Below, one piece after another: positions 52,232 through 60,470 of a stretch of 64,000 nt of DNA; positions within the stretch are counted from its first letter, which is position 1, and each line of letters opens with the position of its first letter. Source of the stretch: Pseudomonas alkylphenolica (GTDB taxonomy: Bacteria; Pseudomonadota; Gammaproteobacteria; Pseudomonadales; Pseudomonadaceae); contig NZ_QJRG01000047.1 in NCBI RefSeq assembly GCF_004025535.1, positions 682,001 through 746,000 on the forward strand, read 5' to 3'. Both the position numbers and the translations under genes were made by a program. A model generated the notes under the pieces. The model saw nothing but the letters and a program-made list of their open reading frames with translations. It did no database searches and was not told where the DNA came from.

Positions 52232-52735
52232 TTAGACGACAGCTTTCTTGATGGCTGCTGCGAGGCGCACCTGGGTTCCGTTTCCATGGCCCGTTGGCTT
52301 GATTCGATCAATCACTCTAAGGGCCTCTTGCGCAGCGACGAGCAGGGCATCCCGCTGTTCGCGCGCCTGGACTAGGGCTTCGCCCAGATCCTCCTGCATC
52401 GCGCCCTCGGCCCGGCCGATGTCCCAGAACTCCCGACACCAGTGACCCTGGGGTGGCGGGTTGATGTTCTGCTTTCCGAAAGCCAAGGCGCCGAGGATCG
52501 AGTCGTACAGGTCGCGCTTGTATGCATTCTCGCCATCCAGACTCAGGCCGCCGCGGCGCCGGAGCCTGCTCACTACCTCGTCGACGTTCAGGCCTCTGTC
52601 CTTCAGAACAATGTCCCTCTCTGGTTCACCTGGCGTGTAAATCACCAGAGCCAGCTTGGCGCCAGGCATCAGATGCTTATTGATCGCCTCGAGCGCGTCG
52701 TTGGCGATTTCATGGAATCGGTTTATTACGGACAT
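52232..52735 (-). CDS. phage hypothetical protein
   Basis: 167 residues with no domain I recognise. N-terminal part (MSVINRFHEIANDALEAINKHLMPG) is helical. The centre has GHWCREFWDIGRAEG, and a C-terminal helical tail follows (QRDALLVAAQEALRVID). Codon use matches the phage block. Confidence 0.7.
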   Translation of the reverse strand: MSVINRFHEIANDALEAINKHLMPGAKLALVIYTPGEPERDIVLKDRGLNVDEVVSRLRRRGGLSLDGENAYKRDLYDSILGALAFGKQNINPPPQGHWCREFWDIGRAEGAMQEDLGEALVQAREQRDALLVAAQEALRVIDRIKPTGHGNGTQVRLAAAIKKAVV

Positions 52736-52825
52736 CGGTCATCCTCGCCCGGCCAATGCTGGGTGTTGAAAAGAGGGGTGGCAGGTCTACGATTAAGGTA
52801 ATAACCCAAGGAGCCCTAATCGATT

Positions 52826-53023
52826 ATGAACGACTACTTGGAGGTAAATTTCGAAGGGAATACCTACAAAGTTAGGTACTCAGTGAAAGGAAAGATCATC
52901 GATGTGAGCTTTGGTTTTATTTCAAGAACAACTCAGGTTGGTGGCTCGTCGATTCTGATGATCGCTGAAATTCTGGCGCACGAAGTGCTCGAAGAGGCTA
53001 AAGCAACAGGGCAGTTAAGGTGA
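52826..53023 (+). CDS. small plus-strand phage protein
   Basis: 65 residues, preceded by AAGGAG. It lies opposite to the surrounding genes and is less GC-rich. No domain is recognised; YLEVNFEGNTYKVRYSVKGK suggests a small beta fold. Confidence 0.55.
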   Translation: MNDYLEVNFEGNTYKVRYSVKGKIIDVSFGFISRTTQVGGSSILMIAEILAHEVLEEAKATGQLR

Positions 53024-53055
53024 TTTTGGGAGCAGGGCGGCGATGGGTAGGAAGA

Positions 53056-53439
53056 TCATGGCTGCAGCTCACTTGGTACCTGAACAGTTTCGCCGAGCTT
53101 TGCAGCGACGATCGCACGGCAGGCTGCGCACAGAGCGAATTCCCCTGCCTGCACAAACTCACCCTTGTCAGTGATGACCCAGGCAGCCCAGACATCGTCC
53201 GTTGATTGTGGGCAGTGCAGACTGATGTTGTGCTTCTCGATCAGCGGACCGCCCACCAGCCAATCAGCAGAAGGCTTGTATCGCACCGGGAACATCCCTT
53301 CTTGCTGGATGAATACCCGAGCAGGGACGCCGTACTGTGCCGGCACGACTGACGGGCTCAGGCCCATGGCAATTGCCACCGACCAGTTCAGCGGCTCGCC
53401 GGCCAGGTCGGCTGTTTTCACTTCGATCAGGTCGGTCAT
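53056..53439 (-). CDS. DUF2591-like phage protein
   Basis: 127 residues. The order LAGEPLNWSVAIAMG, YKPSADWLVGGPLIEKHNISL, WAAWVITDKG and CRAIVAAKLGETVQVP follows the DUF2591 family found in phages. Function unknown. The start overlaps the preceding gene by 4 bases (ATGA). Confidence 0.8.
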   Translation of the reverse strand: MTDLIEVKTADLAGEPLNWSVAIAMGLSPSVVPAQYGVPARVFIQQEGMFPVRYKPSADWLVGGPLIEKHNISLHCPQSTDDVWAAWVITDKGEFVQAGEFALCAACRAIVAAKLGETVQVPSELQP

Positions 53440-53675
53440 GGCTGCACCGCCTTTGGTTCAATCCTGGTAAGGCGATCGCGCAGCGAGTTGATTTCGTCCT
53501 GATATTCATCAGCGAGCTTGGCTAGGTCATCGAAGTTGACCCAGTTGCCATGCTTTTCTGGCACGCGGATGACGCTTCCTTTCTCGTCTTCGCCGCCGCG
53601 CCAGAAGTTGAACCTGGGAAGTTGGTGCGCCTTGTCCCAGAGGTCATAGCCCTCTCGAGTTTTGATGTTCCTCAC
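53436..53675 (-). CDS. phage hypothetical protein
   Basis: 79 residues, N-terminus MRNIKTREGYDLWDKAHQLP, C-terminal short coiled coil (LADEYQDEINSLRDRLTRIE). Overlaps both neighbours by 4 bases. Function unknown. Confidence 0.7.
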   Translation of the reverse strand: MRNIKTREGYDLWDKAHQLPRFNFWRGGEDEKGSVIRVPEKHGNWVNFDDLAKLADEYQDEINSLRDRLTRIEPKAVQP

Positions 53676-53938
53676 AGCTGATACCTCTCATCAATCCAGC
53701 GCCTAGGCGCCAGAGCAGGTGTAGGTTCGGGTTGGGTTTCGTGCGGGGAGAGCTGTCGCTCGTTGCCGGCCTGGAGCTGGCTGTCGGGGATGCAGCTGAT
53801 GCCTATCCCCATGCCTGCGCTGGCGACCCAGCAGGTAACGGCACGCTCACTGTCGTGGATGCGCTCGACGTACCGCGGTAATGGATCTGCACTGGCGCCG
53901 GTGGCCAGCAGCAGGAGGCAGAGGGTGAGGCGGGTCAT
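53672..53938 (-). CDS. small exported phage protein
   Basis: 88 residues from the ATG at 53938, with a signal peptide (MTRLTLCLLLLATGASA). The mature part has two Cys (VTCWVASAGMGIGISC) and a Pro-rich tail. It overlaps its upstream neighbour by 4 bases. It may act at the envelope, for example in exclusion; that is a guess. Confidence 0.6.
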   Translation of the reverse strand: MTRLTLCLLLLATGASADPLPRYVERIHDSERAVTCWVASAGMGIGISCIPDSQLQAGNERQLSPHETQPEPTPALAPRRWIDERYQL

Positions 53939-54444
53939 TTGCGCAGGCCCTCGTCCGGGTCTAGCCCGTAACGCCGGCACAGCGCTTGGGCTACGCCTGA
54001 GCCGCAGACAAAGGCGTCCATCATGAGCACCCAGCGCGGGGTCTTCTGCCTACTGGTTCCGCTGACGCACCGGACCGCTGTGCCGATGAGGTCATCTTCC
54101 GTGTATTCGCACCCCGCCAGCGTGATGGTCCGGCTCCGACCCTTGAGCCGTTCAATTTCCGCCTGCAGCTCGGCAACCTGGCCGTGCTCGCATTCGTCGC
54201 TTTGGTCGTCGATCAGCTTGAGGCCCACCATTTCGTCGTCGCGCCAACCACCGTAATCGTGGTCGTACCGCTCGCAGCAGAAGCCCTCGTCGCCGTCGCG
54301 GGTCGGGATCGTGAAGCTGTCGAAAGGACCGCCATAGGTCGGAACCATCCCGCCATCGGGGTGCTCGATCCACATGAAGAACTTGCGGCCTGTTATCGGG
54401 CATTCGTCCGGGCACCACCGTGCCGCCGTTTGTGCGCTGGGCAT
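53935..54444 (-). CDS. phage hypothetical protein
   Basis: 169 residues, AAGGA before the ATG at 54444. The N-terminal part is rich in Cys and aromatic residues (RWCPDECPITGRKFFMWIEH). A coiled coil follows (EHGQVAELQAEIERLKGR), then a Cys-containing C-terminus. Such proteins are common in Pseudomonas phage early regions; no function is assigned. Confidence 0.7.
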   Translation of the reverse strand: MPSAQTAARWCPDECPITGRKFFMWIEHPDGGMVPTYGGPFDSFTIPTRDGDEGFCCERYDHDYGGWRDDEMVGLKLIDDQSDECEHGQVAELQAEIERLKGRSRTITLAGCEYTEDDLIGTAVRCVSGTSRQKTPRWVLMMDAFVCGSGVAQALCRRYGLDPDEGLRK

Positions 54445-54525
54445 ACGGATTCCTTGGCCGCCATATAGCGGCTATTCAATAGAGGGGAGAGGGGCGGAGT
54501 ACAAATGTACTCCAAGGGTCAAAAG

Positions 54526-55236
54526 CTACTGCGGCAGCGGCAAATCGCGGATGGCTTGGGCCAGTTCCGGATAGTCAGCGGCAAGCTCGGCTGCAGCCTT
54601 GATCCCGTTCCGGTAGCCGTCGGCGCCCTGAGCTGTCATCTGCTCGGCGCTGAAGCCGTCCGAGGATGGTGCAGGCTCTGCGTTGGTGGACAGGGCTGCC
54701 CGTGCAATAGAGCCGTCTTCGACGAACCACGCCTCATCTTCATGCCACAGAATGTTTGCAGGCTCGCCGCTGACGTTATCCCAGTCGCTGCCCATGTCTT
54801 CCGAGAAGTGATCTCGGTCTGCGTAGAACTTGAGAGCGACGCGTAGCCGTTCAACCTCGCCCGTGTCGGCGTGGGTGTAGAGAGGTGTTTCGACCTTGCA
54901 GCAGGTATCAAAAGCGTGTCCGCAATCCGCCTTTGTCAGCACGGATCCATCGCCATATAGAACTGCCACCGGCTCGCCCTGGTGCTGCGCGGCTGGCTGG
55001 TCGCCGAACACTTCGGCCTGGATCGTCTGCAAGTTACCGATCAGGAAGGCCAGCGATTGCAGACCGACCAACTTGGAACGCTTTCCGTTCAAGTGGACCC
55101 AGACAGCGCCGTCGTGGTGTTCCAGTTTGTCCAACGTACCGACTGGCTCGGGATAGGCGTTTTGGGCGTCTACCGGGTAGAACTTCGGCACGCTGACCAT
55201 CTGTTCGGTGTTGATGGATCGGTTTTCTGTGGGCAT
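54526..55236 (-). CDS. phage hypothetical protein
   Basis: 236 residues, GAGG before the ATG at 55236. It has several short conserved-looking blocks (GEPVAVLYGDGSVLTKADCGHAFDTCCKVETPLY) but no domain I can name. C-terminus DYPELAQAIRDLPLPQ. A DUF551- or ead-like phage family is possible. Confidence 0.65.
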   Translation of the reverse strand: MPTENRSINTEQMVSVPKFYPVDAQNAYPEPVGTLDKLEHHDGAVWVHLNGKRSKLVGLQSLAFLIGNLQTIQAEVFGDQPAAQHQGEPVAVLYGDGSVLTKADCGHAFDTCCKVETPLYTHADTGEVERLRVALKFYADRDHFSEDMGSDWDNVSGEPANILWHEDEAWFVEDGSIARAALSTNAEPAPSSDGFSAEQMTAQGADGYRNGIKAAAELAADYPELAQAIRDLPLPQ

Positions 55237-55281
55237 GGGGATACCTCGCGGTTATGCTCGTGGCTTCGATGGAGGGAAGCC

Positions 55282-55542
55282 ATGACAGTTGAAGTGGATT
55301 CGAAGGGGCGACCGATTGATCAGGTCTGCAAGCATTGCGGCAAGCTGTTTACGGCTAAGAGGCTGCGCAAGCACATCGACCGCTGCAAAGGCCCGGAAGG
55401 TGTCAGGGTTTGCGATCTGACAGGAGCAGCCCGAGCACGCCGAGTGCGCTTGTTGTTCAGTTCGAAGAAGAAAAAGAAAGGGAGGAGTGTGTTTACCGTG
55501 GGCGGTGGTGCATACGGCCTGGGTAAGAGTCGCAAGCACTAA
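55282..55542 (+). CDS. small zinc-finger-like protein, opposite strand
   Basis: 86 residues, GGAGGGAAG before the ATG at 55282. CKHCGKLFTAKRLRKHIDRC is a C2HC finger-like unit, and the tail is very basic (KKKKKGR). It ends 4 bases inside the convergent methyltransferase gene. It probably binds nucleic acid; the role is unknown. Confidence 0.65.
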   Translation: MTVEVDSKGRPIDQVCKHCGKLFTAKRLRKHIDRCKGPEGVRVCDLTGAARARRVRLLFSSKKKKKGRSVFTVGGGAYGLGKSRKH

Positions 55543-56462
55543 GCCGCCTTTAGCAATGCCTCAATCACACGCTGTCCAGCCAGTGGCGGTACCGCATTGC
55601 CGGCCATGTGCATGGTTAGCCGGTGGTTGTTCGGGCGCAGGGTGTCGGCTGGGAATGACTGTGCGGCCAGTGCCTCGTTGGCGCTGAGCATTCGCATGCG
55701 ATCACCGTCGACCAGGGCCCAGCGATCCAGGGTGGTGATGGTGCCGATTGGTCGGTTTATGTCGCGGCCGGTGGTGCCAGAGCCTTTGCCGTAGTAGGGC
55801 ATGATGAACCGGTCACCGAAGCGCGCCCGACCATTGCGCACTCGGTCAAGTGTGGCCTGGGCCCGGCCTGGCTTCTCGATGGAAGTCCACTTACCTGCGT
55901 CGAAGTCGAGGAAGCTGGCCGCCGGTACGTGCTGGCGCCGGTGCAGCTCGAGCATCAGTGGCGCCTTGCTGCGGGTCAGGACCAGGAACAGTCGCACGCG
56001 GTGCTGCGGCACGCCCAGATCGGCGCAGTCCACAACGTGCGGCGCGACCTGGTAGCCGAGCGCTTGAACCGCTGACACCCAGGCCGGGTACAGCGCCCAG
56101 TCGGTGAACTCCTCGACATTCTCCACCAGCGCCGCTTCCGGCCTGTGAAACTCCAAGGCGGATACCACGGCCCAGGCTGTCGAGCGGGATGAGTCGTGCT
56201 GCGGGTTGCCCGATGCCTTGCCGCGGGCTTTTGAATGACCCTGGCAGCACGGAGAGGCCAGAAGCAGATCATGCTTTGGCACCTGCTCCCATCGGGCTTG
56301 GTGTAGGTCTTGGCAGACGTGCTCGGTGTCTTTGTGATTGGCGGCGTGCCATTTCACGGCCTCAGGCCAATGGTTTGCCGCCCAGAGAACCTGGACGCCT
56401 GCGGCGCGGGCGCCGGTGCTCCATCCGCCGAGGCCGGCGAACAGGTCGATTGCTGTGGTCAT
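55539..56462 (-). CDS. phage C5-cytosine DNA methyltransferase
   Basis: 307 residues. Motif I is AIDLFAGLGGWSTGARAAG, motif IV LASPCCQGHSKAR (catalytic Cys), motif VI ALVENVEEF, motif VIII VPQHRVRLFLV, and motifs IX-X close to the C-terminus (LSANEALAAQSFP, HMAGNAVPP). It probably protects phage DNA. No restriction enzyme gene is adjacent. The frame to 56564 is rejected because the conserved start is MTTAIDLF. Confidence 0.9.
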   Translation of the reverse strand: MTTAIDLFAGLGGWSTGARAAGVQVLWAANHWPEAVKWHAANHKDTEHVCQDLHQARWEQVPKHDLLLASPCCQGHSKARGKASGNPQHDSSRSTAWAVVSALEFHRPEAALVENVEEFTDWALYPAWVSAVQALGYQVAPHVVDCADLGVPQHRVRLFLVLTRSKAPLMLELHRRQHVPAASFLDFDAGKWTSIEKPGRAQATLDRVRNGRARFGDRFIMPYYGKGSGTTGRDINRPIGTITTLDRWALVDGDRMRMLSANEALAAQSFPADTLRPNNHRLTMHMAGNAVPPLAGQRVIEALLKAA

Positions 56463-56503
56463 GGAAATATCTCGCAGATATAGTTCAGAAAAAGGAGCCT
56501 TGG

Positions 56504-57067
56504 ATGAAAGAGCGAGTAGAAAGAAAGGACCTGTTGAGATACTTGAGAAGTCTGGCCGCTGCATCGATGTTCGTGGTCTCGATTACAAGTCCAGTGTTCG
56601 AAATAGGTTCAACGATAAAATCTGCCTACGAAGTAGCGCACATCGCAGAGAATCACTCTGATTTCTTCGGTGAAGGTCCGTTTTGGATCGAGAGCCGCGC
56701 GGGTGATCAGTGGAAAGAAAAGTCGCCTCCAGACGCTGTCATCGCCAATTACGCAGCTGTATGGACTGTTCATGCGCGGGTGGCTCGAAACGGTGCAGTT
56801 ATTGGAGGTTACGAAAGCCTGATGGCGAATTTGGCAGGCTATGAGGTGCTCATAAGAAGCAACCCAAAATCAGAGGAGGGTGCCGGTGCAGGAACGCTTC
56901 TGGTGAAGCAACCTTCTGATCCGTCAGAATTAGAGAAACTCCGCGAAATATTGCTGAAGTACTCCGTGGCGTTCGCGATTGATGACGGGAGCGGATCCCT
57001 TCACTCTGGAAACGTGGTCATGGGGAACGGAATCCATTCCGAACTAGCGGACTCCTTCAAGGCGTAG
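56504..57067 (+). CDS. membrane-anchored hypothetical protein, prophage cargo
   Basis: 187 residues, AAAGGAG before the ATG at 56504. One hydrophobic segment near the N-terminus (about 11-35) is followed by a soluble domain (NYAAVWTVHARVARNGAVIGGYESL). GC is clearly lower than in the flanking genes, and the strand is opposite. No family is recognised. It may be a lysogenic-conversion or exclusion gene. Confidence 0.6.
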   Translation: MKERVERKDLLRYLRSLAAASMFVVSITSPVFEIGSTIKSAYEVAHIAENHSDFFGEGPFWIESRAGDQWKEKSPPDAVIANYAAVWTVHARVARNGAVIGGYESLMANLAGYEVLIRSNPKSEEGAGAGTLLVKQPSDPSELEKLREILLKYSVAFAIDDGSGSLHSGNVVMGNGIHSELADSFKA

Positions 57068-57095
57068 GTCTTAGGTGACCAGCAGCGCCGGAGTA

Positions 57096-57719
57096 TCAGG
57101 AGCAATTGTTGGCGCCACAGTTTGGGCAGTCGTTGAGGAATCGGCCGTCCCAGCTGATGAAGCGTCCGCAGCCGTGGCAGTTGAGCGGCCTCTGCCAGGG
57201 CTTGCGCTGCTCCCACGGCGCTGCCATTGCGATACCGGTACCGCGCAGGGCCTCTTTGATGTTCACGTCCCGCTTGTGCACCAGGCGCCTTGCCTTGGCC
57301 TCGAGGTAAGACAAGGGCCAGATCACCGCTTCCTCTGGGGTGTTGCCGATCGCTTCGGCAGCCTCGAAGGTGAGGTGGTGTGCCTTCTCGAATCGGAAGG
57401 TGTGGCCTATTGGCCACTTGGCCAGGGCGATGTCGTTCCCGTTCCAGTGTCCCGGGATCTGCAGGACAACAGTGCATTCCGGGCTCAGCTGGTCGCGGGC
57501 TTCGTCCAGGCTGATGTATTGGTGGTCGACGCCGAGATGTGCGCGGGCATCAACGTAGTCCTTCGGCCATGGGATGTCGGTATCGCGGTGGCTGCAGGCC
57601 TGCTCCTGGGTGAACAGCTCGGCCTTGTCGAGGCTGGTGGTGTACCCTCCGCCCAGAGCCCAGAACATCAGTCCATCACCGACATCGGTACGACTGTCCT
57701 GCAGGTAGAACAGAGTCAT
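57096..57719 (-). CDS. phage protein with C-terminal zinc ribbon
   Basis: 207 residues from the ATG at 57719, with GGAG six bases before it. The N-terminus MTLFYLQDSRTDVGDGLMFW is recurrent in Pseudomonas phages as I recall. The C-terminus LNCHGCGRFISWDGR...CPNCG supplies two CxxC pairs for a zinc ribbon. Function unknown. Confidence 0.75.
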   Translation of the reverse strand: MTLFYLQDSRTDVGDGLMFWALGGGYTTSLDKAELFTQEQACSHRDTDIPWPKDYVDARAHLGVDHQYISLDEARDQLSPECTVVLQIPGHWNGNDIALAKWPIGHTFRFEKAHHLTFEAAEAIGNTPEEAVIWPLSYLEAKARRLVHKRDVNIKEALRGTGIAMAAPWEQRKPWQRPLNCHGCGRFISWDGRFLNDCPNCGANNCS

Positions 57720-57833
57720 GGCTTTCTCCATGCATGCGCCGCCCTCCGAGGCCGGATGCGGCATGGTGGCAAATTAGTTAGAAGTTTCACTCTTGGTGCC
57801 TCATGATTTACCCAACTTGTATTGGGTGACTTC

Positions 57834-58382
57834 ATGATCAAAGAAGACTTGCTTGTCCCGCTCGTAGGCGTGGTGGTAGCGGCCGTAATCGCCGGAGTGG
57901 TTTCATTGGTCGTGGCCATCCTGGCGAAAGACCAGAAAACATCGGAGTTTCGGCAGTCTTGGATCGATGCGCTCAGGGAGGATGTCGCCAAACTGGCAGG
58001 TCACTGGTTTATTGTAACCAGTGCGGCCTCCGATCACAGGGAGGTCCGAGGCGACGCAACCGATTTCCTAATGTCGCAGCACGACTACCTCATCCAGATT
58101 GAGATATGCATCAACCGAATAATCCTTAGGTTGAATCCGAAGGAGCACGTTGTACTGTTGACAATGCTCAACCAGCTTGGATCTGTGATGCTTTTGCCTC
58201 AAAAGCAAAAGGACTCTGCAATGCACGAAATCGTGATTGAGTCTCAAGGAATTCTTAAAGCCGAATGGACAAGAGTTAAGCGTGGCGAGTGGTCATTCCG
58301 GTTACTTAAGTGGGGGTCTAGTGCGGCTGTCCTCATTGCCGCTGTCGCTGGTTACTGTATCTATCGCACCATGCCAGCTTGA
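57834..58382 (+). CDS. two-helix membrane protein, prophage cargo
   Basis: 182 residues. Membrane helices lie at about 7-31 and 158-178, with a helical soluble region between. Lower GC and opposite strand compared with the block around it. The topology suggests a phage exclusion or abortive-infection function, which is only a guess. Confidence 0.6.
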   Translation: MIKEDLLVPLVGVVVAAVIAGVVSLVVAILAKDQKTSEFRQSWIDALREDVAKLAGHWFIVTSAASDHREVRGDATDFLMSQHDYLIQIEICINRIILRLNPKEHVVLLTMLNQLGSVMLLPQKQKDSAMHEIVIESQGILKAEWTRVKRGEWSFRLLKWGSSAAVLIAAVAGYCIYRTMPA

Positions 58383-58460
58383 GCCCGAGAGTCCGAGTAA
58401 TGGCAATTTGGTTTGGGATGGGGTATTACGGGTGGGTTACGGACATAGAGCGCAGAGTTT

Positions 58461-58748
58461 ATGAGGCAATTGATTGCATTGGTGAAGCGAAAGCCGCACT
58501 GGCTACCCAGCGAAGGTTACTGGCGCATCCTGCAAATTCTTCGAATGGTAGCCTTTGCCCCGCTGGCGTTGGCGGGAGTCGTCTGCATCGGCGCAGCGAT
58601 TATCGAGCATGACAGGTACTTCAAGGAAATTGCCGGTATGGGACTGTTATGGGTGGCTCTCGGTGTGGCGGGCTTTGTGGCAGTGCATGGCGCCGCATGG
58701 ATGATCGTGTGGGTCTTGGATGGTTTTTCAGAGTCGAAGAACAGCTAA
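58461..58748 (+). CDS. small membrane protein
   Basis: 95 residues with two membrane helices (about 27-47 and 60-85). It starts 78 bases after the preceding cargo gene and probably belongs to the same unit. No family recognised; the start codon lacks a strong ribosome-binding site. Confidence 0.5.
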   Translation: MRQLIALVKRKPHWLPSEGYWRILQILRMVAFAPLALAGVVCIGAAIIEHDRYFKEIAGMGLLWVALGVAGFVAVHGAAWMIVWVLDGFSESKNS

Positions 58749-58756
58749 TTATTTAC

Positions 58757-59068
58757 CTAAAGGTCTGCGGAAATCCTGAGCGCCTCACGCGCCCGGAAAT
58801 TCTCCAGCTTCCGCGCCACAGCCGGTGATACCGTGATTTCGTGGCGCGGAGGTATCAGCAGCGGCAGCGCGCCGCCCGGGCCAAGCCTGTGCAGGTGATG
58901 AATCATCAGCGTCATCACCTCGCCCTGTTCCTCGATACCGGCCCACTCCATCAGATCCAGCAGGGCCTGTTTAGTCCCTGGTCGAACCTTCAAGCGCAAG
59001 TCTTCCTCTTTCAGCTTGGCGGCCTTGGCGCGGCGCTTCTCGTCGCGCTCCTGCTGCGTCATCGCCAT
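58757..59068 (-). CDS. phage basic protein, RHH-like
   Basis: 103 residues. The N-terminal charged helix (QQERDEKRRAKAAKLKEED) is followed by LRLKVRPGTKQALLDLMEWAGI, resembling a ribbon-helix-helix DNA-binding unit. Likely a transcription regulator of the early region; not proven. Confidence 0.6.
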   Translation of the reverse strand: MAMTQQERDEKRRAKAAKLKEEDLRLKVRPGTKQALLDLMEWAGIEEQGEVMTLMIHHLHRLGPGGALPLLIPPRHEITVSPAVARKLENFRAREALRISADL

Positions 59069-59088
59069 TTATCACCCCCTTTAGACCG

Positions 59089-59307
59089 CTAGGCGGCAAG
59101 TGAACCTGAACCCGGCGCTGGTGGCGCTGCAGGGCCATTCGTTTGAGTTTCATGGGTGAGTTCCATGTCCATGTCGTTGAAGCCTGCAAGCCACCAGGCG
59201 CCTTTGATGCTGATGGCGCTGAATGGGTTGGCCAGCTTGTTGCTGCCGCGCTGGCGGCATTCCCGGCCGTCGTAATAGGTCTGCGGGATATCGTCGCGTT
59301 TGGTCAT
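59089..59307 (-). CDS. Rmf/CrpP-fold phage protein
   Basis: 72 residues. DGRECRQRGSNKLANPFSAISIKGAWWLAGFND follows the G...R.G....NP+......W..G+ pattern of ribosome modulation factor and CrpP. The protein may bind ribosomes, or simply share the fold. Flexible Pro/Ala C-terminus. Confidence 0.65.
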   Translation of the reverse strand: MTKRDDIPQTYYDGRECRQRGSNKLANPFSAISIKGAWWLAGFNDMDMELTHETQTNGPAAPPAPGSGSLAA

Positions 59308-59316
59308 GACTCATCC

Positions 59317-59856
59317 TCAGATCGGCCCGTCGCAGCGCTTGCCTTTCGCCTTTGGGAAGTCGAGGTCGAAGGCCTTTATGATCCGCAGGAGCGTCCGGTT
59401 GCAGATGGTCATTTGCTTCTGCACCTGGTACCGGCTCAGGCCTACGTCACGTAGCGCGGTGATGCGCTCGGCCAGCTTGGCGTCTTCCGAGGCGTCGGTG
59501 TAGGGCGAATCACGGCCGCCTTGCACGCCCGGTACGAACTTGAAGTCGCATCGCTGCGACATTGTCCAGAGCGTGTTCTGTGGAATTCCCAGTTCCTGCG
59601 AGATCTCCCGGCAGGTCATCGTTTTTGCCATCTCGGCAATCAGCGCGGTGCGTTCGGCGTTGCGCTGCTGCCTGGCGCTTTCCTTGACCGGCTTCGGAAT
59701 TTTTGGCTTCGGTTCGGGGTGGCGGCGGAATGGAGGCGGCTTGTACGAGAAGCCGGCCAGAACCGTTGGCTGACCTCCAGACGCGAAGAAGGCAGCTTTC
59801 GCTGCCTCCAGTTCTGCCTGGCGCTGTGCGCCGACGAGGATTTGGTTGTCTATCAT
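59317..59856 (-). CDS. phage helix-turn-helix protein
   Basis: 179 residues. Two helix-turn-helix-like regions: MTCREISQELGIPQNTLWTMS and LRDVGLSRYQVQKQMTICNRTLLRII. A Pro/Lys-rich linker precedes them. It overlaps the exonuclease gene by 4 bases. Perhaps an early transcription regulator. Confidence 0.7.
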   Translation of the reverse strand: MIDNQILVGAQRQAELEAAKAAFFASGGQPTVLAGFSYKPPPFRRHPEPKPKIPKPVKESARQQRNAERTALIAEMAKTMTCREISQELGIPQNTLWTMSQRCDFKFVPGVQGGRDSPYTDASEDAKLAERITALRDVGLSRYQVQKQMTICNRTLLRIIKAFDLDFPKAKGKRCDGPI

Positions 59857-60470
59857 GCGGCTATTCCCAGAACGCGGTTCATGCGCTCGTCGAGGATTTC
59901 GTAGAACGTCTTCACCCGTTCGGTGAGCTTGCGGATCATGGCTTCATCGCGGTACACCCGCTTGACGAAAAGAGGCATGCCGGGCCAGTAGCTGATGAAG
60001 TCCAGCCACTCGCGCTCCGACACCCACAGGCCGCCTTGGCACTGGGCGACGTGCTCTTTCGGTATTTCACCGCCCAGGATCACGTCGACTTGCAGCTTCG
60101 GCAGTTTGGTCTTGATCTCGGTCAGGCCTTTTTCGCCGACCAGGGCGTCTGGCGAGTAGCCGATGCCGTGGTTGAGGATTATCCCCACCTGGTGGGTCTC
60201 AACTTCTTCTCTGTCGCGATACAGGTCGCGGGCGACGCCTTCCAACTCATGGCCACGTTCGGTGTGCCGGTTGCCGGTGAACGGATCGGCAGCTTCGCCG
60301 GTAATGCGCTCGCCGATCAGCGTATTCATGTAGGTGAAGGCACCGGCGCCGAACCCGGCCTCGCCCTTGCCGTTCACAAGCAGGCAGTCCAGTTCGCTGC
60401 AGGTGATGATTCCCAGGCGCAGATCCAGCCAGGCCTGAGTGCCTTGTTCGACGTCACTGATGATCTGCAT
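59853..60470 (-). CDS. YqaJ-type viral exonuclease
   Basis: 205 residues. RLGIITCSELDCLLVNGKG, TERGHELEGVARDLY, and the PD-(D/E)xK core GYSPDALVGEKGLTEIKTK match the lambda Exo/YqaJ family, with QCQGGLW after it. It digests one strand at DNA ends and works with the ERF annealing protein, whose gene it overlaps by 17 bases. Confidence 0.9.
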   Translation of the reverse strand: MQIISDVEQGTQAWLDLRLGIITCSELDCLLVNGKGEAGFGAGAFTYMNTLIGERITGEAADPFTGNRHTERGHELEGVARDLYRDREEVETHQVGIILNHGIGYSPDALVGEKGLTEIKTKLPKLQVDVILGGEIPKEHVAQCQGGLWVSEREWLDFISYWPGMPLFVKRVYRDEAMIRKLTERVKTFYEILDERMNRVLGIAA

